This document shows positions 42,549 through 49,988 of a DNA stretch of 64,000 bases, in pieces. Position numbers and translations under genes: made by a program. Source of the DNA: Pseudobutyrivibrio sp. MD2005 (GTDB taxonomy: Bacteria; Bacillota; Clostridia; Lachnospirales; Lachnospiraceae); contig NZ_JHXE01000012.1 in the NCBI RefSeq assembly GCF_000621865.1, forward strand, positions 124,001-188,000, written 5' to 3'. The notes under the pieces were generated by a model. The model was not told the DNA's origin and made no database searches. It worked only from the letters and a program-made list of their open reading frames with translations. Position 1 is the first letter of the stretch, and each line of letters begins with the position of its first letter.

Positions 42549-43181
42549 CTAAATCAAATCTGTAATACTGCATTTCAAAACTCTGCTGAGTGCTTCCAAC
42601 GTGGATACAGAAGCTTTTCGAATATCCTTTGCACCAATTTCATACTGCTGCAATGTCCTGAGATTGACATCCGCAGCTTTTGCCAGCTCACTTTGTGACA
42701 AGCCAAAGAGCTTTCGATACATCTGTAGTCTATTGACTGCATCTGCATGTTCAGCCCTGGAATTTATATAATCCACAATTTTTTGCTCATCCATCTCATG
42801 ATATGGGTTGTATCTTTCTCTTAATTCTTCAGCGGTGATTATGTTTTGTATTTCTCTAAAGCTTTTTCCTGTGTACCACTGATAGTAGGCTAGCACCCAG
42901 CCTGTCCAATAATCTTCTTTGGGCGCAATAAAAGATTTGGTAACCGCCTTTAAATCTGCAGCACCAGTCTTAAGAACTATTTCCTGTGTAAGCTCTGGCC
43001 CCGATTTTCCAACAATATACTTAGGATTTCCTACCTCAAACTGTGCTGCTATTCCCGAATTTATAAATAAGCTCATAAAAAAATTCAGCTTAAATTTATA
43101 ATCCCTAGCAGCTGTTTGAAATGCCTCCGCCAGATTAATCATTGCATCATTTAAATATATTTGATTGTATGAATTAACCAT
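42549..43181 (-). CDS. HTH regulator, probable antitoxin partner of the DUF3990 gene
   Basis: A 210-residue protein. Residues 1 to about 75 hold a helical segment (AEAFQTAARDYKFKLNFFMS, then GNPKYIVGKSGPELTQEI), followed by a linker. An XRE-type HTH lies at about 148-205: LQMYRKLFGLSQSELAKAADV, then LRTLQQYEIGAKDIRKAS. It overlaps the end of the DUF3990 gene by 8 bases, the usual coupling of toxin-antitoxin pairs. It is expected to bind the repeated AGAAGTAYAGCTT sites upstream and to neutralise its partner. A plain regulator role is also possible. Confidence 0.82.
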   Translation of the reverse strand: MVNSYNQIYLNDAMINLAEAFQTAARDYKFKLNFFMSLFINSGIAAQFEVGNPKYIVGKSGPELTQEIVLKTGAADLKAVTKSFIAPKEDYWTGWVLAYYQWYTGKSFREIQNIITAEELRERYNPYHEMDEQKIVDYINSRAEHADAVNRLQMYRKLFGLSQSELAKAADVNLRTLQQYEIGAKDIRKASVSTLEALSRVLKCSITDLI

Positions 43182-43848
43182 GGGACTCCTCCCTTCTTAC
43201 CAAATCCAAAAGATATACTCCATCCTTATCCATCTTACCTGAAATACTAATAAAATCCTCTCTAGCCTTATTATCTCGAACCATTTTTTGAGGAAAATAC
43301 ACTGTATAGTCTACTGGCACTGCTTCTTTAAATTTTAGTTTCGAAAATGCTTTCTCGCTCTTTATAAAATATTGTTGTCCCAATTCACCAAGATACATTG
43401 ACTGTTCAAGCTGATTAAGGCTAATTGCATTTGATAAAAAAGCTCTGGCAAAAGAAAAATATGAATCATCAGCCCTATAACCAATTATTAAATCATAATC
43501 TTCAATATTTAGATGATAGTGAGACTTGAGATAGTTAAATCCCTCACTTGCTAAGGGGCTGTTCACACTAAAAGTTCTATGTTCTAGTAGAACTGTAAGC
43601 CAATGCAATATAGAATACTTTTCATCATTTAGATTAAGAATCTTTAGCCCCTTATCATCTATTTCATAGACATTAACAAATCCATCTCTTTTATCATCAA
43701 CCGCCCACTCTTTGGCAAGTTCGAGATGCTTTGTGCAATAGAAACCCTGCCCGTAGTCATTGAATGGCTTACCATATCCAAACTGAGGGGTACTAATTAT
43801 TCTATCTGATCCATGATATAAAACTAATTTGCTCAATATAATCACCAT
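43174..43848 (-). CDS. DUF3990 protein, ADP-ribosyltransferase-like, probable toxin
   Basis: A 224-residue protein. The N-terminal LYHGS and GQGFYCTKHLELAKEWA stretches match DUF3990, which belongs to the H-Y-E class of ADP-ribosyltransferase-like folds: His in LYHGS, Tyr in GFYCT. A third acidic residue is not certain. ATG 43848 is preferred to 43983, because the longer reading runs back through the inverted repeats at 43863-43917; TTG 43836 is an alternative. It pairs with the overlapping HTH gene as a toxin-antitoxin-like unit. Target unknown. Confidence 0.8.
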   Translation of the reverse strand: MVIILSKLVLYHGSDRIISTPQFGYGKPFNDYGQGFYCTKHLELAKEWAVDDKRDGFVNVYEIDDKGLKILNLNDEKYSILHWLTVLLEHRTFSVNSPLASEGFNYLKSHYHLNIEDYDLIIGYRADDSYFSFARAFLSNAISLNQLEQSMYLGELGQQYFIKSEKAFSKLKFKEAVPVDYTVYFPQKMVRDNKAREDFISISGKMDKDGVYLLDLVRREESHG

Positions 43849-43862
43849 TCTTTCAAAAAATA

Positions 43863-43917
43863 AAGCTATACTTCTACAGAAGTACAGCTTTATTATAACT
43901 CTGTAGAAGTATAGCTT
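43863..43917. promoter_or_regulatory. Triple operator upstream of the DUF3990-HTH pair
   Basis: Three copies of AGAAGTAYAGCTT: inverted at 43863-43875, direct at 43878-43890 and direct at 43905-43917. The outer two form perfect 18-bp arms AAGCTATACTTCTACAGA/TCTGTAGAAGTATAGCTT. It lies 15 bases before the DUF3990 start, where a self-repressing HTH antitoxin would bind. Confidence 0.7.
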
Positions 43918-43930
43918 CAAGAGATTGCTA

Positions 43931-43988
43931 AAAATCCCTTGGCAAAGCCAAGTTCTTGTGGGCTTTTTCCTTAAGTAGCCCACAAGAA
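43931..43988 (-). terminator. Hairpin plus terminator in the MerR-controlled leader
   Basis: TTCTTGTGGGC/GCCCACAAGAA (43953-43988) is followed on the minus strand by CTTGGC-AAA-GCCAAG (43938-43952) and a T5 run (43931-43935). Together they should end a short transcript coming from the promoter at 44032-44062. Confidence 0.65.
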
Positions 43989-43997
43989 GTCATACAT
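43971..43997 (-). CDS. Eight-codon ORF MYDFLWAT after the MerR-type promoter
   Basis: ATG at 43997 with AAGGAAG 8 bases upstream, then seven sense codons and TAA. Its last codons form one side of a strong hairpin. It is either a leader peptide or the stump of a lost gene. Confidence 0.35.
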   Translation of the reverse strand: MYDFLWAT

Positions 43998-44031
43998 AGT
44001 TTTTACTTCCTTTCTCTTTGATACAAGAGGT

Positions 44032-44062
44032 ATACTAACATCTAAAGTTAACTTTAGGTCAA
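44032..44062 (-). promoter_or_regulatory. MerR-type promoter with 19-bp spacer
   Basis: On the minus strand TTGACC (44057-44062) and TAGTAT (44032-44037) are separated by 19 bases. A perfect 16-base palindrome CTAAAGTTAACTTTAG (44042-44057) lies between them. This stretched spacing with a central dyad is the classic target of MerR activators, and the merR gene starts about 90 bases away on the other strand. Confidence 0.75.
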
Positions 44063-44144
44063 GCTTTTTCTTGCACATTATTTTATATCATGCTAAAATC
44101 CACGTAATTAAAGTATTTTTGTAGTACAAGCTTTTGGAGGTCTT

Positions 44145-44594
44145 ATGATGTATACAATTGGCCAAGTTTCAGAAATGTTTAATATCCCTATTTCAACTTT
44201 GCGCTACTACGATAAGGAAGGTTTCTTTCCTAATATGGAGCGCCAGTCTGGAATAAGAAAGTTTTCAGATGCAGAAATTTCAGCATTACATTTAATTGAA
44301 TGCCTAAAATGTTCTGGCTTAGAAATCAAAGAAATCAAGCAGTTCATGGAAATGACTACAAAGGGAGCTGAAACCTACGAAGCTAGAAAGAAGCTCTTTG
44401 AAACAAGACGTGCCGCTGTGGAAGCTGAAATTGCACAACTTCAAAGCACTCTGGATATGCTTAAATACAAATGCTGGTACTATGAAACAGCCATAAAGGA
44501 TGGAAATGAAGATGGAATCAAAGCCATGCTTCCTGACAATCTTCCACCTGAGATTCAAAAGCTTTATGACAGTGGAAATGGGCATAAAGCCTAA
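44145..44594 (+). CDS. MerR-family transcriptional regulator
   Basis: A 149-residue MerR regulator. Residues 1-70 hold the winged HTH (TIGQVSEMFNIPISTLRYYDKEGFFP). A coiled-coil dimerisation helix follows (about 78-118) and a short effector tail. No cysteine pair for metals is seen in the tail, so an organic effector is likely. GGAGG lies 4 bases before ATG 44145 and 7 before ATG 44148; either may start. Its expected target promoter is the one at 44032-44062 pointing leftward, but no full gene follows there. Confidence 0.92.
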   Translation: MMYTIGQVSEMFNIPISTLRYYDKEGFFPNMERQSGIRKFSDAEISALHLIECLKCSGLEIKEIKQFMEMTTKGAETYEARKKLFETRRAAVEAEIAQLQSTLDMLKYKCWYYETAIKDGNEDGIKAMLPDNLPPEIQKLYDSGNGHKA

Positions 44595-44621
44595 ATCCCT
44601 AGCATATTACTTAGATAAGAA

Positions 44622-44644
44622 AGAGTTTTGCTTTGCAAAACTCT
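44622..44644. terminator. Hairpin after merR
   Basis: AGAGTTTTGC/GCAAAACTCT with a 3-base loop, 28 bases after the merR stop. There is no strong T-run. Downstream to 44761 lie two further stems: GCCGGC (44655-44660)/GCCGGC (44688-44693) and TACTTTATAGGAAAT/ATTTCCTATAAAGTA (44724-44761). The 186-base gap holds no gene. Confidence 0.6.
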
Positions 44645-44762
44645 AGCAGTGCGAGCCGGCAATTGCTGTAAGCAATTATCTTCCTATGCCGGCGAGACAC
44701 ATCCTTCAAGCGCAGCTTGTTTTTACTTTATAGGAAATACAGAGTAATTTCCTATAAAGTAA

Positions 44763-44799
44763 GAAAAGCTCGAGCAATACTTATGAATATTGCTCGAGC
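44763..44799 (-). terminator. Terminator of the XRE-family gene
   Basis: Minus-strand stem GCTCGAGCAATA/TATTGCTCGAGC (44768-44799) followed by TTTTCTT. It overlaps the last codons of the gene. Confidence 0.85.
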
Positions 44800-45284
44800 T
44801 TTTCTTTGTCAATTTTTCCTTCAGCAATCATGTTAGAAACCCAGAGTTTAAGGGACTCTACTGTTAAATCTATTTGATCAAGTTGCTTCTGAATAGCCAC
44901 AAAATCCTCAATTTCATCATCAGAAATCACTCCATCTGCTGTGATATCAATTAGTCGTTCTTTCTGGTTGTTGAGAGAATTAAGTGCTGAGAGCATACCT
45001 AGAACAATCTCTGGAAGCGAAGAAATTTTTACTTCCGGAACAGATTCCTGACCGATTCGACACTCATGTGTACAGTAGTGGTTGCATAGATCTTGTCGCT
45101 TATAAGCATTTGCTAAATCTACCACATCCTCAGGGTATATAGCTACTTTGCCTGTTTCTATCTTTTCCAATCGGCTTTCCGATATTGTTCCTATTAATTC
45201 ACTGGCTTGAGCCCTTGTTAATCCAGCTTCTTCTCGAGCCTTGAAATATATGCTTTTATCTTCTTTTATTGATTTTCTTCCCAT
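44781..45284 (-). CDS. XRE-type HTH protein with Cys-rich CNHYCTHEC segment
   Basis: A 167-residue protein. An HTH_3-type DNA-binding domain occupies about residues 10-60 (AREEAGLTRAQASELIGTIS, then SRLEKIETGK). A short cysteine motif CNHYCTHECRIG (about 73-84) follows, then an amphipathic helical tail. The same layout is common in gut Firmicutes regulators of unknown target. It is divergent from the small-ORF/PspC unit and may control it. Confidence 0.82.
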   Translation of the reverse strand: MGRKSIKEDKSIYFKAREEAGLTRAQASELIGTISESRLEKIETGKVAIYPEDVVDLANAYKRQDLCNHYCTHECRIGQESVPEVKISSLPEIVLGMLSALNSLNNQKERLIDITADGVISDDEIEDFVAIQKQLDQIDLTVESLKLWVSNMIAEGKIDKEKLEQYS

Positions 45285-45438
45285 TGTGGTGTCCCCCTTT
45301 ACTATAATCCATTATATCTATTTTGCTAAAAAAGAAAAATAGGGTATAAATATTTGCCTAATTAATGATATACTAATCAGCATTTACCTAATAAAATATA
45401 AGCAAGAACAGAGAAATATTAAAAAGAGGTACTAATCT

Positions 45439-45597
45439 ATGACGGTACAAGATCGAATCAAAAGATGTAAAATACTGATGCTCATGGATGAGTATCCCGA
45501 GTTAGCAAAAGAAATCGGATTATCAAATGAATCCTTTTTTACTAACAACAAGTCTGATAATGTAGAGGTTTTAAAAGAGCCAGATATCGGATTCTAA
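45439..45597 (+). CDS. Small hypothetical protein, 52 residues
   Basis: MTVQDRIKRCKILMLMDEYP begins a 52-residue ORF with AGAGGT 10 bases before the ATG. The middle part (DEYPELAKEIGLSNESFF) looks helical. It lies 39 bases before the PspC-domain gene on the same strand, so the two probably form an operon. No family was recognised. Confidence 0.55.
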   Translation: MTVQDRIKRCKILMLMDEYPELAKEIGLSNESFFTNNKSDNVEVLKEPDIGF

Positions 45598-45636
45598 TCT
45601 GGACTAATATTTAATAGAAATAAGAGGTAATTGATT

Positions 45637-45834
45637 ATGAATGGAAAAAGATTATACAAAAGCAATAACAAAAAAATCTGCGGTGTTTGTGCAGGTATAG
45701 CAGAATACTTTGACATTGATCCAACGATAGTTAGATTAATATGGGCAGCTTTTACATTAGCTGGAGGTAGCGGAATCTTAGTATACATCATTGCAGCACT
45801 GGTTATGGACGATAATCCAATGAATATCGTTTAA
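45637..45834 (+). CDS. PspC-domain small membrane protein
   Basis: A 65-residue PspC protein: GKRLYKSNNKKICGVCAGIAEYF, then DIDPTIVRLIWAAFTLAGG and one membrane helix, VYIIAALVM. PspC-domain proteins take part in envelope-stress responses. ATG 45637 has AAGAGGT upstream. It is followed 12 bases later by a second small membrane protein. Confidence 0.9.
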   Translation: MNGKRLYKSNNKKICGVCAGIAEYFDIDPTIVRLIWAAFTLAGGSGILVYIIAALVMDDNPMNIV

Positions 45835-45846
45835 GGAGGGATTACT

Positions 45847-46056
45847 ATGACATTATTATTTTTCGTCTTATTTTTTATTGTATTTGGGAAAATGATAGGT
45901 TTTGCATTTAGAGCTACCTGGGGAATATTTAAGTTGATGACTTACATCGTATTTCTACCATTCATATTGGTAATGCTAGTGTTCGGTGGCTTGCTATATA
46001 TTGCATTTCCACTCCTTGTAGTTGTTGGGCTATTTTCACTAATAGTAAAAGACTAA
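45847..46056 (+). CDS. Small membrane protein next to PspC
   Basis: A 69-residue, almost wholly hydrophobic protein with two membrane segments (about 1-20 and 30-65). GGAGGG lies before the ATG. It is the last gene of the small-ORF/PspC unit and is followed by a strong terminator. Function unknown; it probably works with the PspC protein in the membrane. Confidence 0.75.
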   Translation: MTLLFFVLFFIVFGKMIGFAFRATWGIFKLMTYIVFLPFILVMLVFGGLLYIAFPLLVVVGLFSLIVKD

Positions 46057-46084
46057 TTAATGCACTGCATTAATTAGTCTTTTA
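46047..46084. terminator. Bidirectional terminator
   Basis: A 17-bp stem, AAAAGACTAATTAATGC against its complement, with a minimal loop and T-runs on both strands. It separates the PspC unit from the convergent flavoprotein gene. Confidence 0.88.
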
Positions 46085-46107
46085 TTTGTTCATTTCAACT
46101 GATTTAA

Positions 46108-46734
46108 TTACTTTCCGTCTGAGAAGCTAGTGAAGAAACTTCTTTCTACTTCTGGCTCGCCGTATTTTTCTTTGGCATCGGCAAAAGCCTTTATCATGAA
46201 TGCCATATTTCGAGCTAGATTTCTCATAGTCTGCAAGCCTTCTAAATCTTTTCTTACATCATCTGCTGTAAATCCATGAACTTGATTCCAATATGTACTT
46301 GTAGCAATTGGCATTCCACTAATTGAAAAATACTTGTTTAACACATCAAATGATGCCGAATTGCCACCGCGTCTGGCACTTACAACAGCCGCACCTACCT
46401 TAAGATGCTTAGAAAAAGATGTGCTATAGAATAACCTATCCATAAATGAAAGAATTGTCCCATTAGGAGATGCATAATAAACAGGACTACCTACTACTAG
46501 CCCATCTGCTTCCTCAAATTTTGGTGCAACTTCATTTACCAAATCATCAAAAACACATTTACCAAGCTCTTCACATTTGCCACAAGCGATACATCCTCTG
46601 ATGTTTTTATTTCCAACATTAATAATTTCTGACTCAATTCCTTCTTTTTCAAAAACCTGAGCCATTTCTTGTAATGCTGTTGCTGTGCAGCCATTTGATT
46701 TTGCACTTCCGTTTAATAATAGTACCTTTGCCAT
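46108..46734 (-). CDS. Flavodoxin-family NAD(P)H-dependent FMN reductase, Cys-rich
   Basis: A 208-residue flavoprotein. The FMN phosphate loop is LLNGSAKSNGCTATAL, the flavin-ring region GSPVYYASPNGTILSFMDRL. A cysteine set CIACGKCEELGKC (about residues 48-60) resembles iron-sulphur flavoproteins. It likely carries out small-molecule or quinone reduction in the cytosol. It precedes no obvious operon partner except the macro-domain gene 34 bases upstream. Confidence 0.88.
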   Translation of the reverse strand: MAKVLLLNGSAKSNGCTATALQEMAQVFEKEGIESEIINVGNKNIRGCIACGKCEELGKCVFDDLVNEVAPKFEEADGLVVGSPVYYASPNGTILSFMDRLFYSTSFSKHLKVGAAVVSARRGGNSASFDVLNKYFSISGMPIATSTYWNQVHGFTADDVRKDLEGLQTMRNLARNMAFMIKAFADAKEKYGEPEVERSFFTSFSDGK

Positions 46735-46768
46735 AATAGACTCCTTTTTTGTAATCTAAAAATATTAT

Positions 46769-47311
46769 TTAATCCATAATAAAATGATTATTAAACTCCT
46801 CTTGCGCTGCCGACATTTCATGTGCTCCATACGCACATAGCATAACATCAATCTCATAGTTTGGATATTCATCTATAAATCTCTTATAAGCTCTGCAGCA
46901 TTGTTTTGTTGATTCAGCAACTGGATTTTTTAAATTGCCACCAAATATGCCAGCACTAATAAGAGGAAATGATATGCTATGATATCCATTATCCATCATA
47001 ACTACCAGCGAATTGTAATATGCGTCATAAAGTGCATTAAATGCAGTTGGCGTAACTGCAAAATTAGGCCCAATGGCATGAATAATTGCTTTGGCATTAG
47101 ATAGTCTAAACGCTGGTGTGATAACTGCAGCTCCATCACTTAAAGGTGTCTTATATCTGCCACATGCCTCGCTTAATTCTTGTATGCCAGCTTTATCAAA
47201 AATAACTCCGCATATTCCTCCACCTGCCCAAAGACCTGAATTTGCAGCATTTACAATTATATCTGCCTTTTGATCTGCACATGAACCATTAATTAAACTA
47301 ATCTTACTCAT
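46769..47311 (-). CDS. Macro-domain (ADP-ribose-binding) protein
   Basis: A 180-residue stand-alone macro domain. The ADP-ribose motifs are VNAANSGLWAGGGICGVIF, AIIHAIGPNF and SFPLISAGIFGGN. Such proteins bind or hydrolyse ADP-ribose groups or O-acetyl-ADP-ribose. ATG 47311 with GAGGTGG upstream is chosen; the longer reading from 47407 lacks a ribosome-binding site. A DUF3990 ADP-ribosyltransferase-like gene lies 3 kb away, and a nicotinamidase-like gene lies beyond the repeat array. Confidence 0.9.
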   Translation of the reverse strand: MSKISLINGSCADQKADIIVNAANSGLWAGGGICGVIFDKAGIQELSEACGRYKTPLSDGAAVITPAFRLSNAKAIIHAIGPNFAVTPTAFNALYDAYYNSLVVMMDNGYHSISFPLISAGIFGGNLKNPVAESTKQCCRAYKRFIDEYPNYEIDVMLCAYGAHEMSAAQEEFNNHFIMD

Positions 47312-47431
47312 TTCACCACCTCTACCTTCGCAGACTTCTTGCGAGACAAACAGAGCAAACTCCCGCAAAAATCTGGCTTCGCCTGATACGCCTTTGCATA
47401 AATGCAACGCTTAGTCAAATACGATTATATT

Positions 47432-47782
47432 TTACTTGTAAAATTGACTTTAGTAATGAATAACAAGTAGAGATTTCTTATCAAAATGTAAAGCTACTTG
47501 TAATTCGGATAATTATATTTAATTACAAGTAGTTTTTAATCACCAGGTTTTAGGAACTACTTGTATTTATAAAAATATGCCACTATCACAAGTAGCCAGC
47601 ATTGCAATGTTACCAAATCCTACTTGTGATAAGCATAATACAAATAGTCGCAAGTAGTGGATAATATGAACAATTATAATACTACTTGTGATATAAAGAA
47701 AAATAACGTTCACAAGTAGGATTAAAAGAAAAAGTATTGAAAGCTACTTGTATAACACAATTTTTTTATTTCACACAAGTAA
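47432..47782. repeat. Periodic array of twelve alternating CTACTTGT / ACAAGTAG sites
   Basis: ACTTGT begins at 47434, 47496, 47559, 47622, 47684 and 47746. The inverted ACAAGT begins at 47463, 47525, 47588, 47650 (GCAAGT) and at 47712 and 47775. Steps alternate 28-29 and 33-34 bases, giving a repeat period of 62-63 bases, about six DNA turns. The intervening segments are unrelated in sequence. The full motif is CTACTTGT with RAT often following. The array fills the 560-base gap 47312-47871, which holds no gene. It is not a CRISPR: the repeats are too short and alternate in strand. Confidence 0.9.
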
Positions 47783-47871
47783 ATTAATAACAATCGTTAG
47801 TATATTAGCGCAAAATTGTTTGAATCATTGTGAGCCACTCATGAAATAAGCCCACCAAAACCTTTATATGC

Positions 47872-48417
47872 CTATCGCCAGTCCTCTAAGCCTTCATTGA
47901 GTATGTGAATGTGGCATGCTTTCATAGCCTCTATTGCTGTATCGTGGCTTTGAGGGGTAACACCTGCACATCCCTTGGCATCAACAAATATTCTAACATT
48001 TGGTAATACAGATTTAATTAGTAGAGCATTTGATATTACGCAAATATCAGTACATACTCCTACGATTTCAACAGATTCTACATCGCCTTCTTTACCCTCA
48101 AAAAATTGGGCTAGCTCTTTTGAGCCGAATGTGTTTTTATTGAATATATTTTTCTTATCAACATAAGGCGCTAATTCTGAAGTGATTTCCCACCCTTGGG
48201 TATTTTCAATACAATGTGGTACAGGTAGATTTGCACCTTCCTCTGTAGACATATAGTTTTCCTGATGCGTATCCCTTGTAAAAATAATATGAGTATCGGA
48301 ATCTACATGATCCAGTTTATCTTTGATGTACTTGATAACTTGAACACCCTCATCATTTTTTAGTGCCCCCGTCAAAAAATCATTTTGCATATCGATTACT
48401 ACTAAATACTTATCCAT
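47872..48417 (-). CDS. Nicotinamidase-like cysteine hydrolase (isochorismatase family)
   Basis: A 181-residue hydrolase. The catalytic Asp is in VIDMQNDFLTGAL. The metal-site segment is FTRDTHQENY, and PVPHCIENTQGWEI matches the PncA pattern. The catalytic Cys is in VGVCTDICVISNALL. It probably deamidates nicotinamide for NAD salvage; another amide substrate is possible. It starts after a strong AAGGGGGA ribosome site. The periodic repeat array lies just beyond its 3' end. Confidence 0.88.
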   Translation of the reverse strand: MDKYLVVIDMQNDFLTGALKNDEGVQVIKYIKDKLDHVDSDTHIIFTRDTHQENYMSTEEGANLPVPHCIENTQGWEITSELAPYVDKKNIFNKNTFGSKELAQFFEGKEGDVESVEIVGVCTDICVISNALLIKSVLPNVRIFVDAKGCAGVTPQSHDTAIEAMKACHIHILNEGLEDWR

Positions 48418-48496
48418 ATCGGTCCCCCTTTGTCTTTTATAATCATCTTATATGATTAATTAAACAGATAGCAAGTCATAATTCAAGGTTGCCCGT

Positions 48497-48521
48497 AAAA
48501 AAGGGCGCCCTGCTGGCGCCC
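48497..48521 (-). terminator. Terminator after the lipoprotein gene
   Basis: Minus-strand stem GGGCGCC/GGCGCCC followed by six T residues. Confidence 0.88.
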
Positions 48522-48527
48522 ATTCTA

Positions 48528-49442
48528 TTATTCTTCATAATCTAAGAATTCTATTGAATCTATTATTTCTGCTAACGTATCGCTTACGAGATAGTTCTGT
48601 TCCTCGTCCTCTCCCATGTGTTCAGTAAACTCAAATACAAGAGCTCCATCCATATAATCTCTTGCAACAGCTGTCATATATAATCCAGAACCATCTGTAC
48701 TTGGAGCGGACTGTACCCAATAGCTTTTAACATCTTCTGTTCCAGGGAATGTACCTTCAGAATATGTTACTGCATCGCCGTATGGCTCTCCAAGTGTTTT
48801 GATTATACCTTCGGCATTGTCATCAACAGTATATGTAACTGTAATCATATTTGTTCCTGCAGATTCGCCAGTAAACACAAATGTGGTGATTGGGCCGCCT
48901 TCATTTACCTGAATTAATTCAGGATTGTAATGTACGCTCCAACCGTTTGCATCCGTATATACGAAGTGCTCACCATTAGCTTCATTTACATAATTTACTG
49001 CGCTAAATGTATCTACATCCACACCTTCAACAGGTTCAAAAACAAGCTCTATACCATCATCAAATGAGCCCTTAACTATTCCATTCTCACAAGAAATAAC
49101 CTTAAACTCTTCATCAATTGGATCAATACTTCCTATATGAAATGTAACGCTATCTTCTTTTTGCTCGCACTCAAAATAATTTGCTGTATTTGCAACTCCA
49201 TCTTCGATACTTCCCGAGCCATCTCCAAAGAATACATAAAAATATGTCTTTTCTGGATTTTCAGCCTCTGCAGCATAATTTACATAAACACCCTTTGTAA
49301 ATATTTCCTCTGCTGCTTCAGTCCCTTTATCCACATTTTTTGACTCTTCTTTAGCATCAGCTCCACAGCCTACAACCGAAGTAGCCGAAAGCATTGCAAT
49401 TGAAAGTATAGCAACCATCTTTTTTACATTAGCACAAAACAT
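48528..49442 (-). CDS. Lipoprotein of unknown function
   Basis: A 304-residue secreted lipoprotein: signal helix MVAILSIAMLSATSVVGC with the lipid Cys near residue 26, then a Glu/Lys-rich linker. The body is beta-rich and acidic (FVFTGESAGTNMITVTYTVD) with no family recognised by eye. ATG 49442 has GGAGGGA upstream. It stands alone between the nicotinamidase and iscU genes with its own terminator. Confidence 0.75.
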   Translation of the reverse strand: MFCANVKKMVAILSIAMLSATSVVGCGADAKEESKNVDKGTEAAEEIFTKGVYVNYAAEAENPEKTYFYVFFGDGSGSIEDGVANTANYFECEQKEDSVTFHIGSIDPIDEEFKVISCENGIVKGSFDDGIELVFEPVEGVDVDTFSAVNYVNEANGEHFVYTDANGWSVHYNPELIQVNEGGPITTFVFTGESAGTNMITVTYTVDDNAEGIIKTLGEPYGDAVTYSEGTFPGTEDVKSYWVQSAPSTDGSGLYMTAVARDYMDGALVFEFTEHMGEDEEQNYLVSDTLAEIIDSIEFLDYEE

Positions 49443-49522
49443 GTTTATTCCCTCCAACTAGATTCATTGTTTTCGTTTACATGGGAATATTATCACAAGT
49501 TTTGTCACATTAATGTCACACC

Positions 49523-49957
49523 CTAGTGCATATGGCAAGACTCAACCTCTGGATCAGGGAAATCCTTTGGATCATATTCGATGCCATTCTTGTCATAGTA
49601 ATTCTTTACAGCAGACTTTATTGCCTCCTCTGCTAACACAGAACAATGAAGCTTGTGTGTTGGCAGACCGTCAAGCGCTTCCGTAACTGCTTTATTTGTA
49701 AGCTGAAGTGCCTCATCAAGTGGTTTGCCCTTAATAAGTTCTGTAGCCATTGAACTAGATGCAATAGCGCTGCCGCAGCCAAATGTTTCAAACTTTACGT
49801 CATCAATAACCTTGTCATCATTAATCTTTAAATATATCTTCATGATGTCGCCACAGACAGGATTTCCAACTTCCCCAACACCATCTGCATCCTCTATCAC
49901 TCCTACATTTCTAGGATTTCTGAAATGATCCATAACCTTTTCACTATATAATGCCAT
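49523..49957 (-). CDS. iscU: IscU/NifU-type Fe-S cluster scaffold
   Basis: A 144-residue scaffold. Cluster ligands are visible as Cys in GNPVCGDIMKIYLKI, Cys in FETFGCGSAIASSSMATELI and Cys in THKLHCSVLAEEAIK. The partner cysteine desulphurase gene lies 31 bases upstream. Sulphur from IscS and iron are assembled here before transfer to apoproteins. The short chain lacks the extra NifU C-terminal domain. Confidence 0.95.
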   Translation of the reverse strand: MALYSEKVMDHFRNPRNVGVIEDADGVGEVGNPVCGDIMKIYLKINDDKVIDDVKFETFGCGSAIASSSMATELIKGKPLDEALQLTNKAVTEALDGLPTHKLHCSVLAEEAIKSAVKNYYDKNGIEYDPKDFPDPEVESCHMH

Positions 49958-49988
49958 TTTTTATTCCTCCAATTACTTTTATGTTTTA

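Noticed and set aside
42547-42565. Fifth copy of the upstream activator dyad, before the sulphonate-type ABC operon
   Set aside because: It matches 16 of 19 bases but overlaps the end of the HTH gene and is not 32 bp from a -35 box; likely chance.
43849-43983. N-terminal extension of the DUF3990 protein
   Set aside because: The segment is encoded by inverted repeats that look like an operator and a terminator; the family starts at the LYHGS region.
47312-47407. N-terminal extension of the macro-domain protein from an upstream ATG at 47407
   Set aside because: The extra 32 residues do not resemble macro proteins; a good ribosome site lies before the ATG at 47311.
47432-47782. CRISPR array
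   Set aside because: The repeated unit is only about 8-9 bases, alternates in orientation, and no cas gene is near. CRISPR repeats are longer and all in one orientation.
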